This document shows positions 1 to 10,598 of a DNA stretch of 64,000 nucleotides, in pieces. This DNA is from Corydoras sp. C115 (lineage: Eukaryota; Chordata; Actinopteri; Siluriformes; Callichthyidae), in NCBI GenBank assembly GCA_019802505.1, contig JAFMOC010000263.1:62001-126000 (forward strand). The letters run 5' to 3'. The notes beneath the pieces are model-generated. The model had not been told where the DNA came from and made no database searches. It saw only the letters and a program-made list of their open reading frames with translations. Position numbers and translations under genes: made by a program. The stretch's first letter is position 1. Each line of letters opens with the position of its first letter.

Positions 1-120
1 TAAAGCGGAAGATAATGAATGAATGAAAGTCGAGATGTATATTCGTGTGTTTAAGATTAAAAGTTTACAATGTAGAAATTGCTCGTTGTACATTTGTTTA
101 TGTGATTTATGTTACAGTTC

Positions 121-410
121 AGGGCGGCACGGTGGCTTAGTGGTTGGCACGTTCTCCTCTCAGCGCTAGGGATTCTCAGTTCGAATCGTGGAGTTTCCAT
201 GTCCTCCCCGTGTCCGCGTGGGTTTCCACCGGGTTCTCCGGTTTCCTCCCACAGTCCAAAAACATGGATCAAGTCAATTGAGTTCTCCAAATTGCCCCAT
301 ATAGAGTGTGTCTGTGTGTGTGAGTGTGTGCCCAGCGATAGATTGGCGTCCTGTCCTGGGTATCCTGGGTAATATAGGATAAAGCGGAAGATAATGGATG
401 GATGGATGAA
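121..410 (+). mobile_element. tRNA-derived SINE (family A)
   Basis: Family A copies start GGGCGGCACGGTGGCTTAGTGG (pol III A-box region), carry the B-box GGTTCGAATCC and end in a GATAATGAATGAATG tail; full copies are about 330-350 bases. This one has a perfect 11-base target duplication, TGTTACAGTTC, at 110-120 and 411-421. The 3' body is shortened. Confidence 0.9.
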
Positions 411-1654
411 TGTTACAGTTCTTACGGTTGGGTGTGAGGTTATGTACAGAGTTAAGGTACAACTCAAGAATAAACCTGATCAGTATTGGCACGAATATTT
501 GTGCTGTCAACTTTAAATCGGAGAGAGCTACACTTATAGCGGGGTGTTGTTAATGCTCCTTTAGGTGGAACATGTAGATGTCCAAATACTTTTACCCGTA
601 TGAGGTTCATGGTACATATAGTGTCTCCACTGGAACACTGTGCACGATGAACCTCTTCCGGTTTGGTTTTAGCTTAAGTAGAATTCAGAGCTTTTTTAAT
701 GATGTGCTCTCTGCAGGTTAAGCACCGCGCTCTAAACTGCGTTTGTTTTTTGGTAACGTGTCTGCACCTCAGGCTGGGATTGTACCTGCTACGAGGATGA
801 TGTCAGAAACAGCTTGAACTATAACTGTGACTCAAACCACATGCCAATATTTAATCAGACACAATTTCTGAGATAATGTCTACAACGTAATGACTTCCAT
901 ACAAACTAATAAGAGTTTTAATCTAATATCCAATAAGCGAAGCCCACTGGAGTTTGATAAGTTTCAAATGGTAATTGTGTTACGATGGACCAAAGATAAG
1001 AGATGTTCTCATTTGCATGTTCCACGTTCCTCAACTTGAGCTAAATATGATATTAAACTTTTCCTTCACATTCTACAAGATTTGGGGGAATGTTTGCCCT
1101 TTTAGAAAAAGGTTAGATGCTGATGTTGAATGAACATGAACTCTTTCTAGTTCATTCCAAAGATGGTGAATGGGGTCTGGCATCTGGGATCTTTGTAGGC
1201 TTTGTAGGCTTGTCATGTTCATCCAGATGTCGGACCCTGAACCAGGACTAAACGGACACAAATCCCACTGAACAACACCTTCATAACTCAAACAACTTTT
1301 TAACCCTGCACTGCATCAGTCGCACATAGATGCACTATACACTTTAATTATAAGTTAAGAAACAATTTTGAGCTTATATCCGTACAGTGCCATATTTGTA
1401 CAGTTTCTCTTTTTAACTTTTAACTTGCACATAAATGTGAATATAAATTTTATTTATTTATTATTTTTTATTTTTTAAATCCAATTTTTAAAATCCAAGT
1501 TATTTGATGTGATACAGTGATACAGCATCTGTCGTTTGCCATCATGACCCAAATGTACGACTTCTGCCTTTTATTGTTCTGTCCATAAGCTCCAAAGCTC
1601 GGTCATACCTACAGTACATGCTAATGAGGATTTGTTTCACATCTCTCGTTACAG

Positions 1655-1709
1655 GGTGGTTGATCACGCTCATCATCTACGCTCTGATACAGCTCGAGTA
1701 TTCACTGAG
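1655..1709 (+). other. orphan candidate exon
   Basis: A 55-base segment lies between a good acceptor (pyrimidine-rich, ending TTACAG) and a good donor (GAG followed by GTAAAG). One frame reads a hydrophobic stretch, WLITLIIYALIQLEYSLR, that could be a membrane segment. A second frame is also open. I cannot name a family and cannot join it to another exon in a consistent phase, so it may be spurious. Confidence 0.2.
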
Positions 1710-2091
1710 GTAAAGCACTTTTCTGGGCTCTGTGTATGAAGATGGTGTGTAAGTTGTGAGTATGCCCGAGCTTTTTAGCTTTTAACTGATGAGGGTGATG
1801 TTGCCAAGTCTTTGATTTTGAGTTGTGTTTCTACATGTATTCAGAGAAAATGTAATACTGGCAAATTTGATTAATTATCTCGTTACACTCTCAGCATTTC
1901 TGCCTTGCAGCAAGAAGGTTCTATGTTTGATTGATGTGTGTGTGTAATAATTATACAACTATCATTGGACTTGTAGTTTCAATCAAAAGTTTCCTTTGAA
2001 GCATTAACGTTGTGATGTCATTCTAATTACAACCTCCTCGCAAATACATTTCTCAGTGTTATAGATGTCCGCTTTTTCTCTCCGGCATTAG

Positions 2092-2191
2092 CTGAGTTGG
2101 AGCGTGATGTTGTTTGTGCTCTTTACACAGCCATTAACACGCGCCTGTTGTCTGTGATCGTTCCGCTGAAAGGGAAGTCGTTTAAACGCCG
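2092..2191 (+). other. orphan candidate exon
   Basis: This 100-base segment runs from an acceptor ending GGCATTAG to a strong donor (CGCCG followed by GTGAGT). One frame is open and reads ELERDVVCALYTAINTRLLS followed by a lysine-rich end. The phase does not fit the candidate exon at 1655-1709. It could be an exon of an unrecognised or decayed gene, or chance. Confidence 0.2.
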
Positions 2192-2937
2192 GTGAGTCCC
2201 GCTTTCAAGTTACTGACCTTCTGTTCTGAGCCCCGGCTCCGGAACATCATGTGAACTCGTGTTTACCTGTTAATTAAAGCAATAAACATGCGGATGAGAC
2301 CAACACCTCGGTCAAAGTCAGCATTACGTCATGACCTCCCTCGTGTTTACACTTCACTATCCCATACACCGCTCACACTTGAACTCTCGCACACGCAGAG
2401 ACGGGAAAGGCCTCGCATGACGAGAGAGGGCTTTAACTAAAGCATTAAAGCAAAGATGCGAGCACATTTTAACCAAAGCGTCTGATTATCTCGCTTTTGT
2501 AACCATCCAGCCATCCAACAACCAGGACAAACTTCAGAAGACAACATGGATGCGAATGCAAACAAGATAAAGGACAAAGAAAAGCAGAAATCATGAGGTT
2601 GCGTTTAAACTGAAAGCTTGTTGTTGCTGATCAGCTCATTAAGCTTGCGATTTAAAAAGTGGAAGATGCCATGAATAATTAACCTAGATGTTCACCAGCG
2701 ATGGAAAACGGCCCAAACTGTGACTCCAGCTATTCCGATAATGAGGCGTTTTTCTGGATGAAGCTTTTTGATAAACAAAACAGACTGCACTTATTTACAC
2801 TCCAATTATCAAACCATAAAACAACATTTAACACAGACGATGACGTGAGCGTGATGTGCAGTGCTGGGAAAGGTTTAATAATGAGCTCTAATGCAGTGTG
2901 TGATCTTCACTTTTTATTTATGGATAAAAGTATTGTG

Positions 2938-3290
2938 GCTTAGTGGTTGGCATGTTCTCCTCTCAGTGCTAGGGATTCCCGGTTCGAATCCCCATCTGGG
3001 TGGAGTTTCCATGTTCTCCCCGTTTCCGTGTGGGTTTCCTCCGGGTTCTCCGGTTTCCTCCCACAGTCCAAAAACATGGATCAAGTCAATTGAGTTCTCC
3101 AAATTGCCCCATAAAGAGTGTGTATGCGTGCGTGTCTGTGTGAGTGTGTGCCCAGCGATGGATTGGCGACCTGTCCTGGGTGTGTCTGCCCGGCGCCCGA
3201 GGCGTTCTCCCCTGGATGGGCATGGGGAACCCCCCCGCGACCCTAATATAGGATAAAGTGGAAGATAATGAATGAATGAATGAATGAATG
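2938..3290 (+). mobile_element. SINE family A
   Basis: Target duplication AAAAGTATTGTG at 2926-2937 and 3291-3302 is perfect. The first 12 or so bases of the head are missing. Confidence 0.9.
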
Positions 3291-3694
3291 AAAAGTATTG
3301 TGACACATTATATATACAGGAGCTTTTATGACATCATCCTATGGAGTTCCCCCTTTAGGGTTATAACGGTCACATCTAGAGAGACGTTCTAGATTTTTGA
3401 GTTTGTCTGTGGGACTCATTTATCCGGATATGCATTTATACGGTCATACTGGTTTACAATCTCAGTTCTAGTTCGTCATAAAGGTGTTGGACGGGGTTGA
3501 GGTTTGGGGCTCTGTGTGGTCAAGTCAACTAAAAAAAAAAAAGTCCTTCCCCAAACTGTTTCCACAAAGTTGGAATCCTACATTTGTCCTAAATGTAAAA
3601 AAAAAAGACTAAATGTCCATAATTAACTAAGTGTTAGATTTTTTTTAAACCTGTGGCAATGATATAGATGAATTCAGTGTGTCACTCTTGTAGT

Positions 3695-4182
3695 GGGCGG
3701 CACGGTGGCTTACAACATAAAAGGGAGTTTTGTCTTGCCACTGTCGCTTCGGCTTGCTCTTTGGGGGTTTAAAGGCTTTTCATTCTGTAAAGCTGCTTTG
3801 TGACGATGTACTGTTGTAAAAAGCGCGACAGAAATAAATAACTTGAACTTGAACTTAGTGTTTGGCACTCAGCACTAGGGATTCCCGGTTCGAATCCCCA
3901 TCTGGGTGGAGTTTCCATGTTCTCCCCGTGTCCGTGTGGGTTTCCTCCGGGTTCTCCGGTTTCCTCCCACAGTCCAAAAACATGGTCAACAAGTCAATTG
4001 AGTTCTCCAAATTGCCCCATATAGAGTGTGTCTGTGTGAGTGAGTGTGTGCCCAGCGATAGATTGCCCCCCTGTCCTGGGTCTATCTGCCCCACGCCCAA
4101 AACGTTCTCCCCTGGATGGGCATGGGGAACCCCACCGCGACCCTAATAGAGGATAAAGCGGGAGATAATAAATGAATGGATG
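3695..4182 (+). mobile_element. SINE family A, split by a nested insertion
   Basis: The head (3695-3712) and body (3854-4182) are separated by a 140-base fragment of another dispersed repeat. Flanks ACTCTTG-AGTG on both sides differ at one position. Confidence 0.85.
3713..3853 (+). repeat. family C repeat fragment nested in a SINE
   Basis: Contains GTAAAGCTGCTTTGTGACGA and ends AAATAAATAACTTGAACTTG. The same sequence occurs inverted at 14945-15150 and in part at 60465-60560. Unclassified teleost dispersed repeat. Confidence 0.7.
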
Positions 4183-5814
4183 AACTCTTGCAGTGTTCGT
4201 TTGGAGGGATTCTGTCCTGTGAAATCTAATGCTGTCTGATGTGGACGATCATCTATGTACATAGAGTTAAACGTCAAAGCAACGGGAACGGTGGTGTGTA
4301 TTTTTATCATTTGTAAGAACATGACGCTAAGTGAAAGAAATTAGAGTTCGATGTTTACGTTAAGCCAGAGTATTTAGTTTTCTGATTAAAGATTCGAACC
4401 AGAGACTCTGACGTAAAGACTGTGGTCATGATATATAAAGAGTCGATACCCAAACACACATGTTCGAGTCCGTGCCTCATTTTTTCCGTCCTGCCCATAA
4501 TGGCCGTGATTTCTTGTTTTCTTCTCCTTCCATTTTTTTTTTTTTTTTTCAAGCCAGACGTCCCTTAAGTATTGCTGATTTTTACAGCTGTGAAATCTAT
4601 AGATCCTGCAGATATAATGTTCCCTGGAATCCACGGCTGGGTGTGTCCCTGTGATGGAGTATTTGGGGGATTTAGTGCACTTTTTGATGGAGCTGCAGCC
4701 AAAACATCTGATTAAACCGAGGCAGACAGAAAATCGCTGAAATCGCGGGGTGACCCGATTCAGATTACAATTAGGATTCGAAGGGGAACATCGATGCTGG
4801 ATAAATATAAACACTGAGCCTCACAGGCTCTCTGTTTGGAGATATGGTACCTGAAGCTGTACATGATGAAAGGTTCTTTAAGGACTGTCCTGTATCATTT
4901 TTTTCTCTCATCTTTTCAACTAATGACTGACATTTTTTGGGAGAACATGCCAACTCCTTCCCTGGGAATTGAACCCAGCAGCCTCTATGCACCCTCTTGG
5001 TCAACTGGCATTTTAAAATAGCTCTAAATTTCACCAGCGTGGAACTAACTTAGTTTTTAAGTACATACTGAACATCTATGCGACACATGAAGCCTGTTTA
5101 ATTCCGCGTGTGGCACAAAATAGCCGTTAATTACGCTGCACCAACACATGCTCCCCTCTGTAACTTCTTCGTTAATGACAGGGGACATGCAGATTAACAG
5201 GATGTCGTTCTAAATTTGAGTTTAATTAAACATTTCAAACCTGGCACGCAGCGTGATATTCATACAGCAGGTCATGGGTTCAGCACGTTAAAAGCTGTAA
5301 CAGCTGATCCAGACCAATGTGATTTCATTTAAAAGATTCTTGGACTGTTTCATTAGTTCTGCACATTAAGCAACCATTACTCAGTCCTCCAGCTAAAGTT
5401 GTGGATTGACTGGATTCCTTTAATTACGTTTAATTTATAAAGAAAGAACAAACCAAACACCATAGACTATTAGCTTTCTCCCTATTAATAATCGCTCTAT
5501 TAATAACCAAGTTTAAATCTACAGTGAACGAAATTTTCGCTTAATGTATGCAGAATGAAAATAAAGGACTTAAAGGTCATGTAAGGATTTCTAAAACACA
5601 GCACATTAACTAAATCCATACAGCAGATTTTTATAAAGTTGTGCTGGAGTAAATTTTGGAATGAATTCAGGTCTATATTAGAGATCTACACATAATTAGA
5701 CATAATACACACTGCTGTTGTTATTATTTAGATAAAAGCGTTTAATGTGTCAAGAGTGCAGTGTGAGAGATGAAGCACTACACCATCTAGTGTTTGAATG
5801 TGGGACTACACATG

Positions 5815-5816
<2 letters not shown>

Positions 5817-5896
<80 letters not shown>
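5817..5896. repeat. (TA)n microsatellite, about 80 bases
   Basis: Nearly pure AT dinucleotide run directly abutting a SINE tail. A second short TA run at 6242-6263 lies at the other end of the SINE, so the SINE probably inserted into the microsatellite. Confidence 0.95.
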
Positions 5897-5899
<3 letters not shown>

Positions 5900-6240
5900 T
5901 TCATTCATTATCTCCCGCTTTATCCTCTATTAGGGTCGCGGTGGGGTTCCCCATGCCCATCCAGGGGAGAACGTCTCGGGCGCTGGGCAGATAGACCCAG
6001 GACAGGGCACCAATCCATCGCTGGGCACACACTCACTCACACATACACACTCTATATGGGGCAATTTTGAGAATTCAATTGACTTGATCCATGTTTTTGG
6101 ACTGTGGGAGGAAACCGGAGAACCCGGAGGAAACCCACGCAGACACGGGGAGAACATGGAAACTCCACCCAGATGGGGATTCGAACCGGGAATCCCTAGT
6201 GCTGAGAGGAGAACGTGCTAAACCACTAAGCCACCGTGCC
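5897..6240 (-). mobile_element. SINE family A
   Basis: Full-length minus-strand copy inserted in a TA microsatellite. Confidence 0.9.
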
Positions 6241-7319
6241 ATTATATATATATATATATATATAATCTGGCTCTCATTTAAAATACGCTGTCTGTTCTGT
6301 TATGGACTGATGACCTGTACAGGGTGTGCCCCCCCCCCCCAGTCTGACATCACTGTGGGAATTAAAACCCTGCTTTTCACCCAGAACTTTTTTTTTTTGC
6401 TATTGAGTTGAATCTCAACAGCAGTTTCAATCTGTTTTAATTTAATATCTCTCTCTCTCCCTCTCTCTCTCTCTCTCTTTCTCTCTCTCCAGATGAATCA
6501 TCCTCTGTAATTCATGTGCCATTTTGTTTGGATGGGTTGATTTACTGCTGTGTCAGGTTTTTGGTTCATCATCACGCATTTATCATCGTACCGAACTGCT
6601 TCCATCTGGCCGTCTGTATCCACGTGTGCGTGAACCAGTGGGTTCAATTATCATAATGTACTGCTCACCAGGTACTATAAAAAAATACATGACTTATCTA
6701 CAACTTTCTGCCATTATAGAGACAGTTATCTCTTGCTATTTTTAAGCATGTCATTTGTGTGGTTGGGCAAATGATGTGATGACAGAGACGTCGTAGCTGC
6801 TTTGTTCTAGTCACTGAATTACGTTTGTTGATACTTGAAAACATGAGTAAATTAATATAAATTTATTTGTGAGTAAAAAAAAAACAAGGCGCTCCAGTGA
6901 GTGTACATGCATGGCATGTGCATGTCTTTCCTTACAGTGGATATGACGTCATTCTGTACCTCATGCATGTCCCAACCACTGACAGTTTTAACACAGACGT
7001 ATATTTAAACATATCTGTGATTTTATAGCCTCTCGACAGGAGCCTGACTTTAGTGTCCTACTTAAGAGTGCACTTGTGGTTACAGCAGCTTTGCGTTATT
7101 AACACATTCACCGGCGCGAAGTAAAGATTACGAGGCCTGTGGGTGGCTGTACTTACTACCTTCCAACATCTCCTCTGGAGTAATTTGAGTCTCCGTAGGG
7201 TAACAGCCTGGAGATTACCGTGTGCTATCCAGAAGCAAAAAAAACACCTCATTGTGACCTAATGGTGTCATTTCTGCACAATGTGGATACTTTTGCATGG
7301 CAAGTAGTGGTGGCAGAGG

Positions 7320-7322
<3 letters not shown>

Positions 7323-7369
<47 letters not shown>
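7323..7369. repeat. (GT)n microsatellite
   Basis: Pure GT run of about 47 bases. Confidence 0.95.
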
Positions 7370-7370
<1 letters not shown>

Positions 7371-8255
7371 AGAGTCCGGTAACCCATGCCAAAAAGAACA
7401 GGAAGAGAAATAGCAGTGGGTGGAGGGAGGTTTGGCGGAGACAGCAGCGGGTAAAGCGAGCTGAACTTCTCTCCCATAGTGAGCTCACTGAAACACTTTG
7501 AAGAAATGTGTTAGTTCTAGGCTGGAATAGTGGCGCCATTGTTTTGGGAGCCTGAAACAGCAGCCAGCTGTCTGGCAAGAAGAAAAAAAAAAAAACAAAA
7601 AAAAAAACAGGGCCGGTTAAAATATGATGCAAATTCACACTCGCACCCTCTCAGGACTAATTAACGACAAATCAGAATCTGGAATCTGTGATCCCTCTTT
7701 AACATGTCGACATGTTTCATGTTTCCTACAGAAATCCGTGAAAGTCAATGCTCTACAATCCGTACGATCGTGCAAACCAACAAAGAGATGGACTCATCCA
7801 GTCTGGCTTGAGAATCGAACCCAGGACTTTCCTGCCCCGCCGATCTCTGCACTCCTGTTCCGCCCAGGTCCGTATTTTTATGTCAGAACCCTCACATGAC
7901 ACTCAACTGTATATCTCCCGGTTTTGTCGGCAGCTGTGTGTATGTTAAAACACGTCACTCCTCAGTTCCCACCTCCCCAGCTGTGTTATTGTTGTGCGTC
8001 AGTGGGGCAGCAGGCATGGCTGCCCTCCTACTGCGATTCTGCAGATTTGCCCCACACACACTGGCACGCATCTCGCAATCCCTCCATCCAGGCAATGCAT
8101 ATGTTTTCCTTTAAGTGGCCCTGACTAGCTGAACTCGGGTGAACTCAGGAAGCAGGCGGGAGAAAAAAAAAACACACTGCATCCAGCTGAACTCCACTTA
8201 TAACGTTTTTTTTTTCTTCTTCATATCGTTTTAAATGTCACATATTACATTTACA

Positions 8256-8571
8256 GGGCGGCACGGTGGCTTAGTGGTTGGCATGTTCTCCTCTCAGCGA
8301 TAGGGATTCCCGGTTCGAATCCCCATCTGGGTGGAGTTTCCATGTTCTTCCCGTGTCCGCGTGGGTTTCCTCCGGGTTCTCCGGTTTCCTCCCACAGTCC
8401 AAAAACATGGATCAAGTCAAATGAGTTCTCCAAATTGCCCCATATAGAGTGTGTACAGTATATATGTGTGTCTGTGTGAGCGATAGATTGGCGCCCTGTC
8501 CTGGGTGTATCTGCCCAGCGCCCGAAACGTTCTCCCCTGGATGGGCATGGGGAACCCCCCTCCATAATGGA
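8256..8571 (+). mobile_element. SINE family A, 3' shortened
   Basis: Flanked by ATATTACATTTACA on the left and the same sequence from 8575 on the right. It lacks the usual tail. Confidence 0.85.
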
Positions 8572-8576
8572 TGGAT

Positions 8577-8640
8577 ATTACATTTACATTTAATCATTTA
8601 GCACACGCTTTCATCCAAAGCGACTTACAAATGAGAGAAC
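8577..8640 (-). repeat. LINE-type 3'-end fragment
   Basis: Carries the shared tail CATCCAAAGCGACTTACAAA seen in the other LINE and family B copies of this window. Confidence 0.6.
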
Positions 8641-9384
8641 TTATGACGGGAAATCTTTTCAGTGTCAACTAACGGCACCGTCTTGGCTCTAAGAGGTGCA
8701 TGTTGGTTTTCTTGCAGTGTTATGACATCACAACGTAGGCTTGCATTGCCATTATGTACAGGATTCCATAAAACCTTCTATGAAACAGTGCAGACGCTCC
8801 ATAAAAGAAAAAATAAGAGAAGTCGATGTTGTTGTAAAGTCAAAGAGATCCTAGAAGGGAAGACAAAGGTTAAATAATTTTAATATCTCTATACCTTGAC
8901 TTTCTTTACATGTCAGACGTAACTGCTTTTGAGTCGGTCCATTCACTCCAGAGAGCTGGACATCTGGTTTACAGCCGCCGCTGTCTTTCACCGCCATGCC
9001 CTGACTCACAGTGTCTTCATAAGGAAACAGAAACCGACTACAATGATGTACAGACCCTCAAAACATGTGGTGCAGCTGCCCAAAGTGCCTCCAAAACTCA
9101 GACTAACTGCACGTTATGGCCCGTGTGCCAGGAAATATGGCATTCATATCCGCCAAACAGACTGTAGTTAAATTCCTCACTCAAATCAGCAATGCTGATG
9201 CGGCAGAATAAGATTCAGACCATGAAGATGTATTTGTGTTGTTGTTGTTAGATGATCTTTCAGTTAAACTGAACAACAACTTTGTATTATCACGCTCTCT
9301 GTTTGTTACACACACTTTCTCAAAGCTAAATTCCTCTTAAATACTTGAAGGAAATAAAAAAAAAACTGAAAGATTTTATGACAG

Positions 9385-9740
9385 GCGGCTTAGTGGTTAT
9401 CACGTTCGCCTCTCAGCGCTAGGGATTCCCGGTTCGAATCCCCATCTGGGTGGAGTTTCCATGTCCTCCCCGTGTCCGTGTGGGTTTCCTCCGGGTTCTC
9501 GGGTTTCCTCCCACAGTCCAAAAACATGGATCAAGTCAATTGAGTTCTCCAAATTGCCCCATATAGAGTGTGTCTGTGTGTGTGAGTGAGTGTGTGCCCA
9601 GAGATGGATTGGCGTCCTGTCCTGGGTGTATCTGCCCAGCGCCCGAAACGTTCTCCCCTGGATGGGCATGGGGAACCCCCCCCCCCCCCCCCCCCTCCGC
9701 CCTGATAGAGGATAAAAGCTGAAGATAATGAATGAATGAA
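9385..9740 (+). mobile_element. SINE family A
   Basis: Near full length with a C run of about 17 bases in the body. Flanks ATTTTATGACA and ATTTTATAACA differ at one position. Confidence 0.85.
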
Positions 9741-9952
9741 TTTTATAACAACAATGAACCTCACAACCTTATTTATGATTTACAGAAGGAAATTATTTAG
9801 CCCAGTTTTACACCGATGTCCATCCCGGTGCCCGCAAACGGGGCATAAATGTGTTATTAACTATTAAAAGTTATTAAAGTATAAACAGTAAAACATTAAG
9901 TGCGTTCAGTGAACGAATGCAATCATTTACGGCGAGTTATGTTGTGTTTGTG

Positions 9953-9964
9953 CGCGCATGCGCA
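9953..9964 (+). promoter_or_regulatory. NRF-1-like palindromic site upstream of cers4
   Basis: The 12 bases CGCGCATGCGCA fit the published NRF-1 consensus YGCGCAYGCGCR exactly. They lie about 635 bases upstream of the cers4 start codon in a locally CpG-rich stretch. NRF-1 sites are common in CpG-type vertebrate promoters. That this site drives cers4 is inference. Confidence 0.4.
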
Positions 9965-10598
9965 GTGCGACGCGATAGCCAGCCAGCACGCTGGAACGCG
10001 TGTCAAAATTCTGAGATTTAAAATCAGAACAATAAAATAAAAAGTCAGATTTCTGGGATTATTTTGCCTTTTTTTTGTCTCCTCAGTGGCGGAAATGGGC
10101 TTCTTTAATGTCCTCTTATTTGCGCTTTCCCTTTGCTGACTTATCACTCCGCCGGTGTCCGCCAGAGGGCGCTGGCTGTTAACCGCAGCGCCAGGCGCAC
10201 CTTACGCTGCCGTGCGGGCCGACCGGAGGATGAAATTCCATCGCTTGCGGCGCACATCGCGTTCGTTTTCACTCGTTTTTGCCCCCAGTTTGTTTTTTTT
10301 TTTGTTTTTTTAAATTGCGTCTGATTTGGGATTTTTAACAATTTAAACCTGGTTTTCAGACCTTAACGGGAGGTCGGTCCGTCGCCGTGGTACGGTTCAT
10401 ACATCCTTCTGCACGAGCGTTGGCGACACTTGGGGTTGATCGTCGATTTTTTTAAATTAAAATTTATTTTTCAAACCGTCAAGACAATTTGAGTCGCTTA
10501 GCTTTTTGTAAAAAAAAAAAAAAAAAAGCTTTAATCGAGCGGCGTTATTAACATCTGATGTTTTGAATCGTGTTTAATAAACCCATTTTCATCGAGCC

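Larger units (their letters stand above)
1..10598. other. repeat-rich region upstream of cers4, no recognised gene
   Basis: No complete gene is recognisable in this stretch. It holds five or six SINE copies, a long TA microsatellite, a GT microsatellite, AT-rich single-copy DNA and two weak candidate exons, each listed separately. The open frames in it are mostly translations of the SINE body and have no codon signature. The last 700 bases become CpG-rich and lead into the first coding exon of cers4. Confidence 0.6.

Noticed and set aside
121..210. tRNA gene suggested by A- and B-box sequences
   Set aside because: The same head recurs about 40 times with a long unrelated body, GAATG tail and target duplications. 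It is a tRNA-derived SINE, and no cloverleaf can be completed.
2891..3256. Open frame of 121 codons
   Set aside because: It is a translation of a family A SINE. The same peptide text (SSHSPKTWIKSIEFSKLPH) appears in every copy, so it is not a gene family.
7249..7638. Minus-strand open frame with a His-Thr run
   Set aside because: It is created by the GT microsatellite and poly-A tracts; no splice context or family match.
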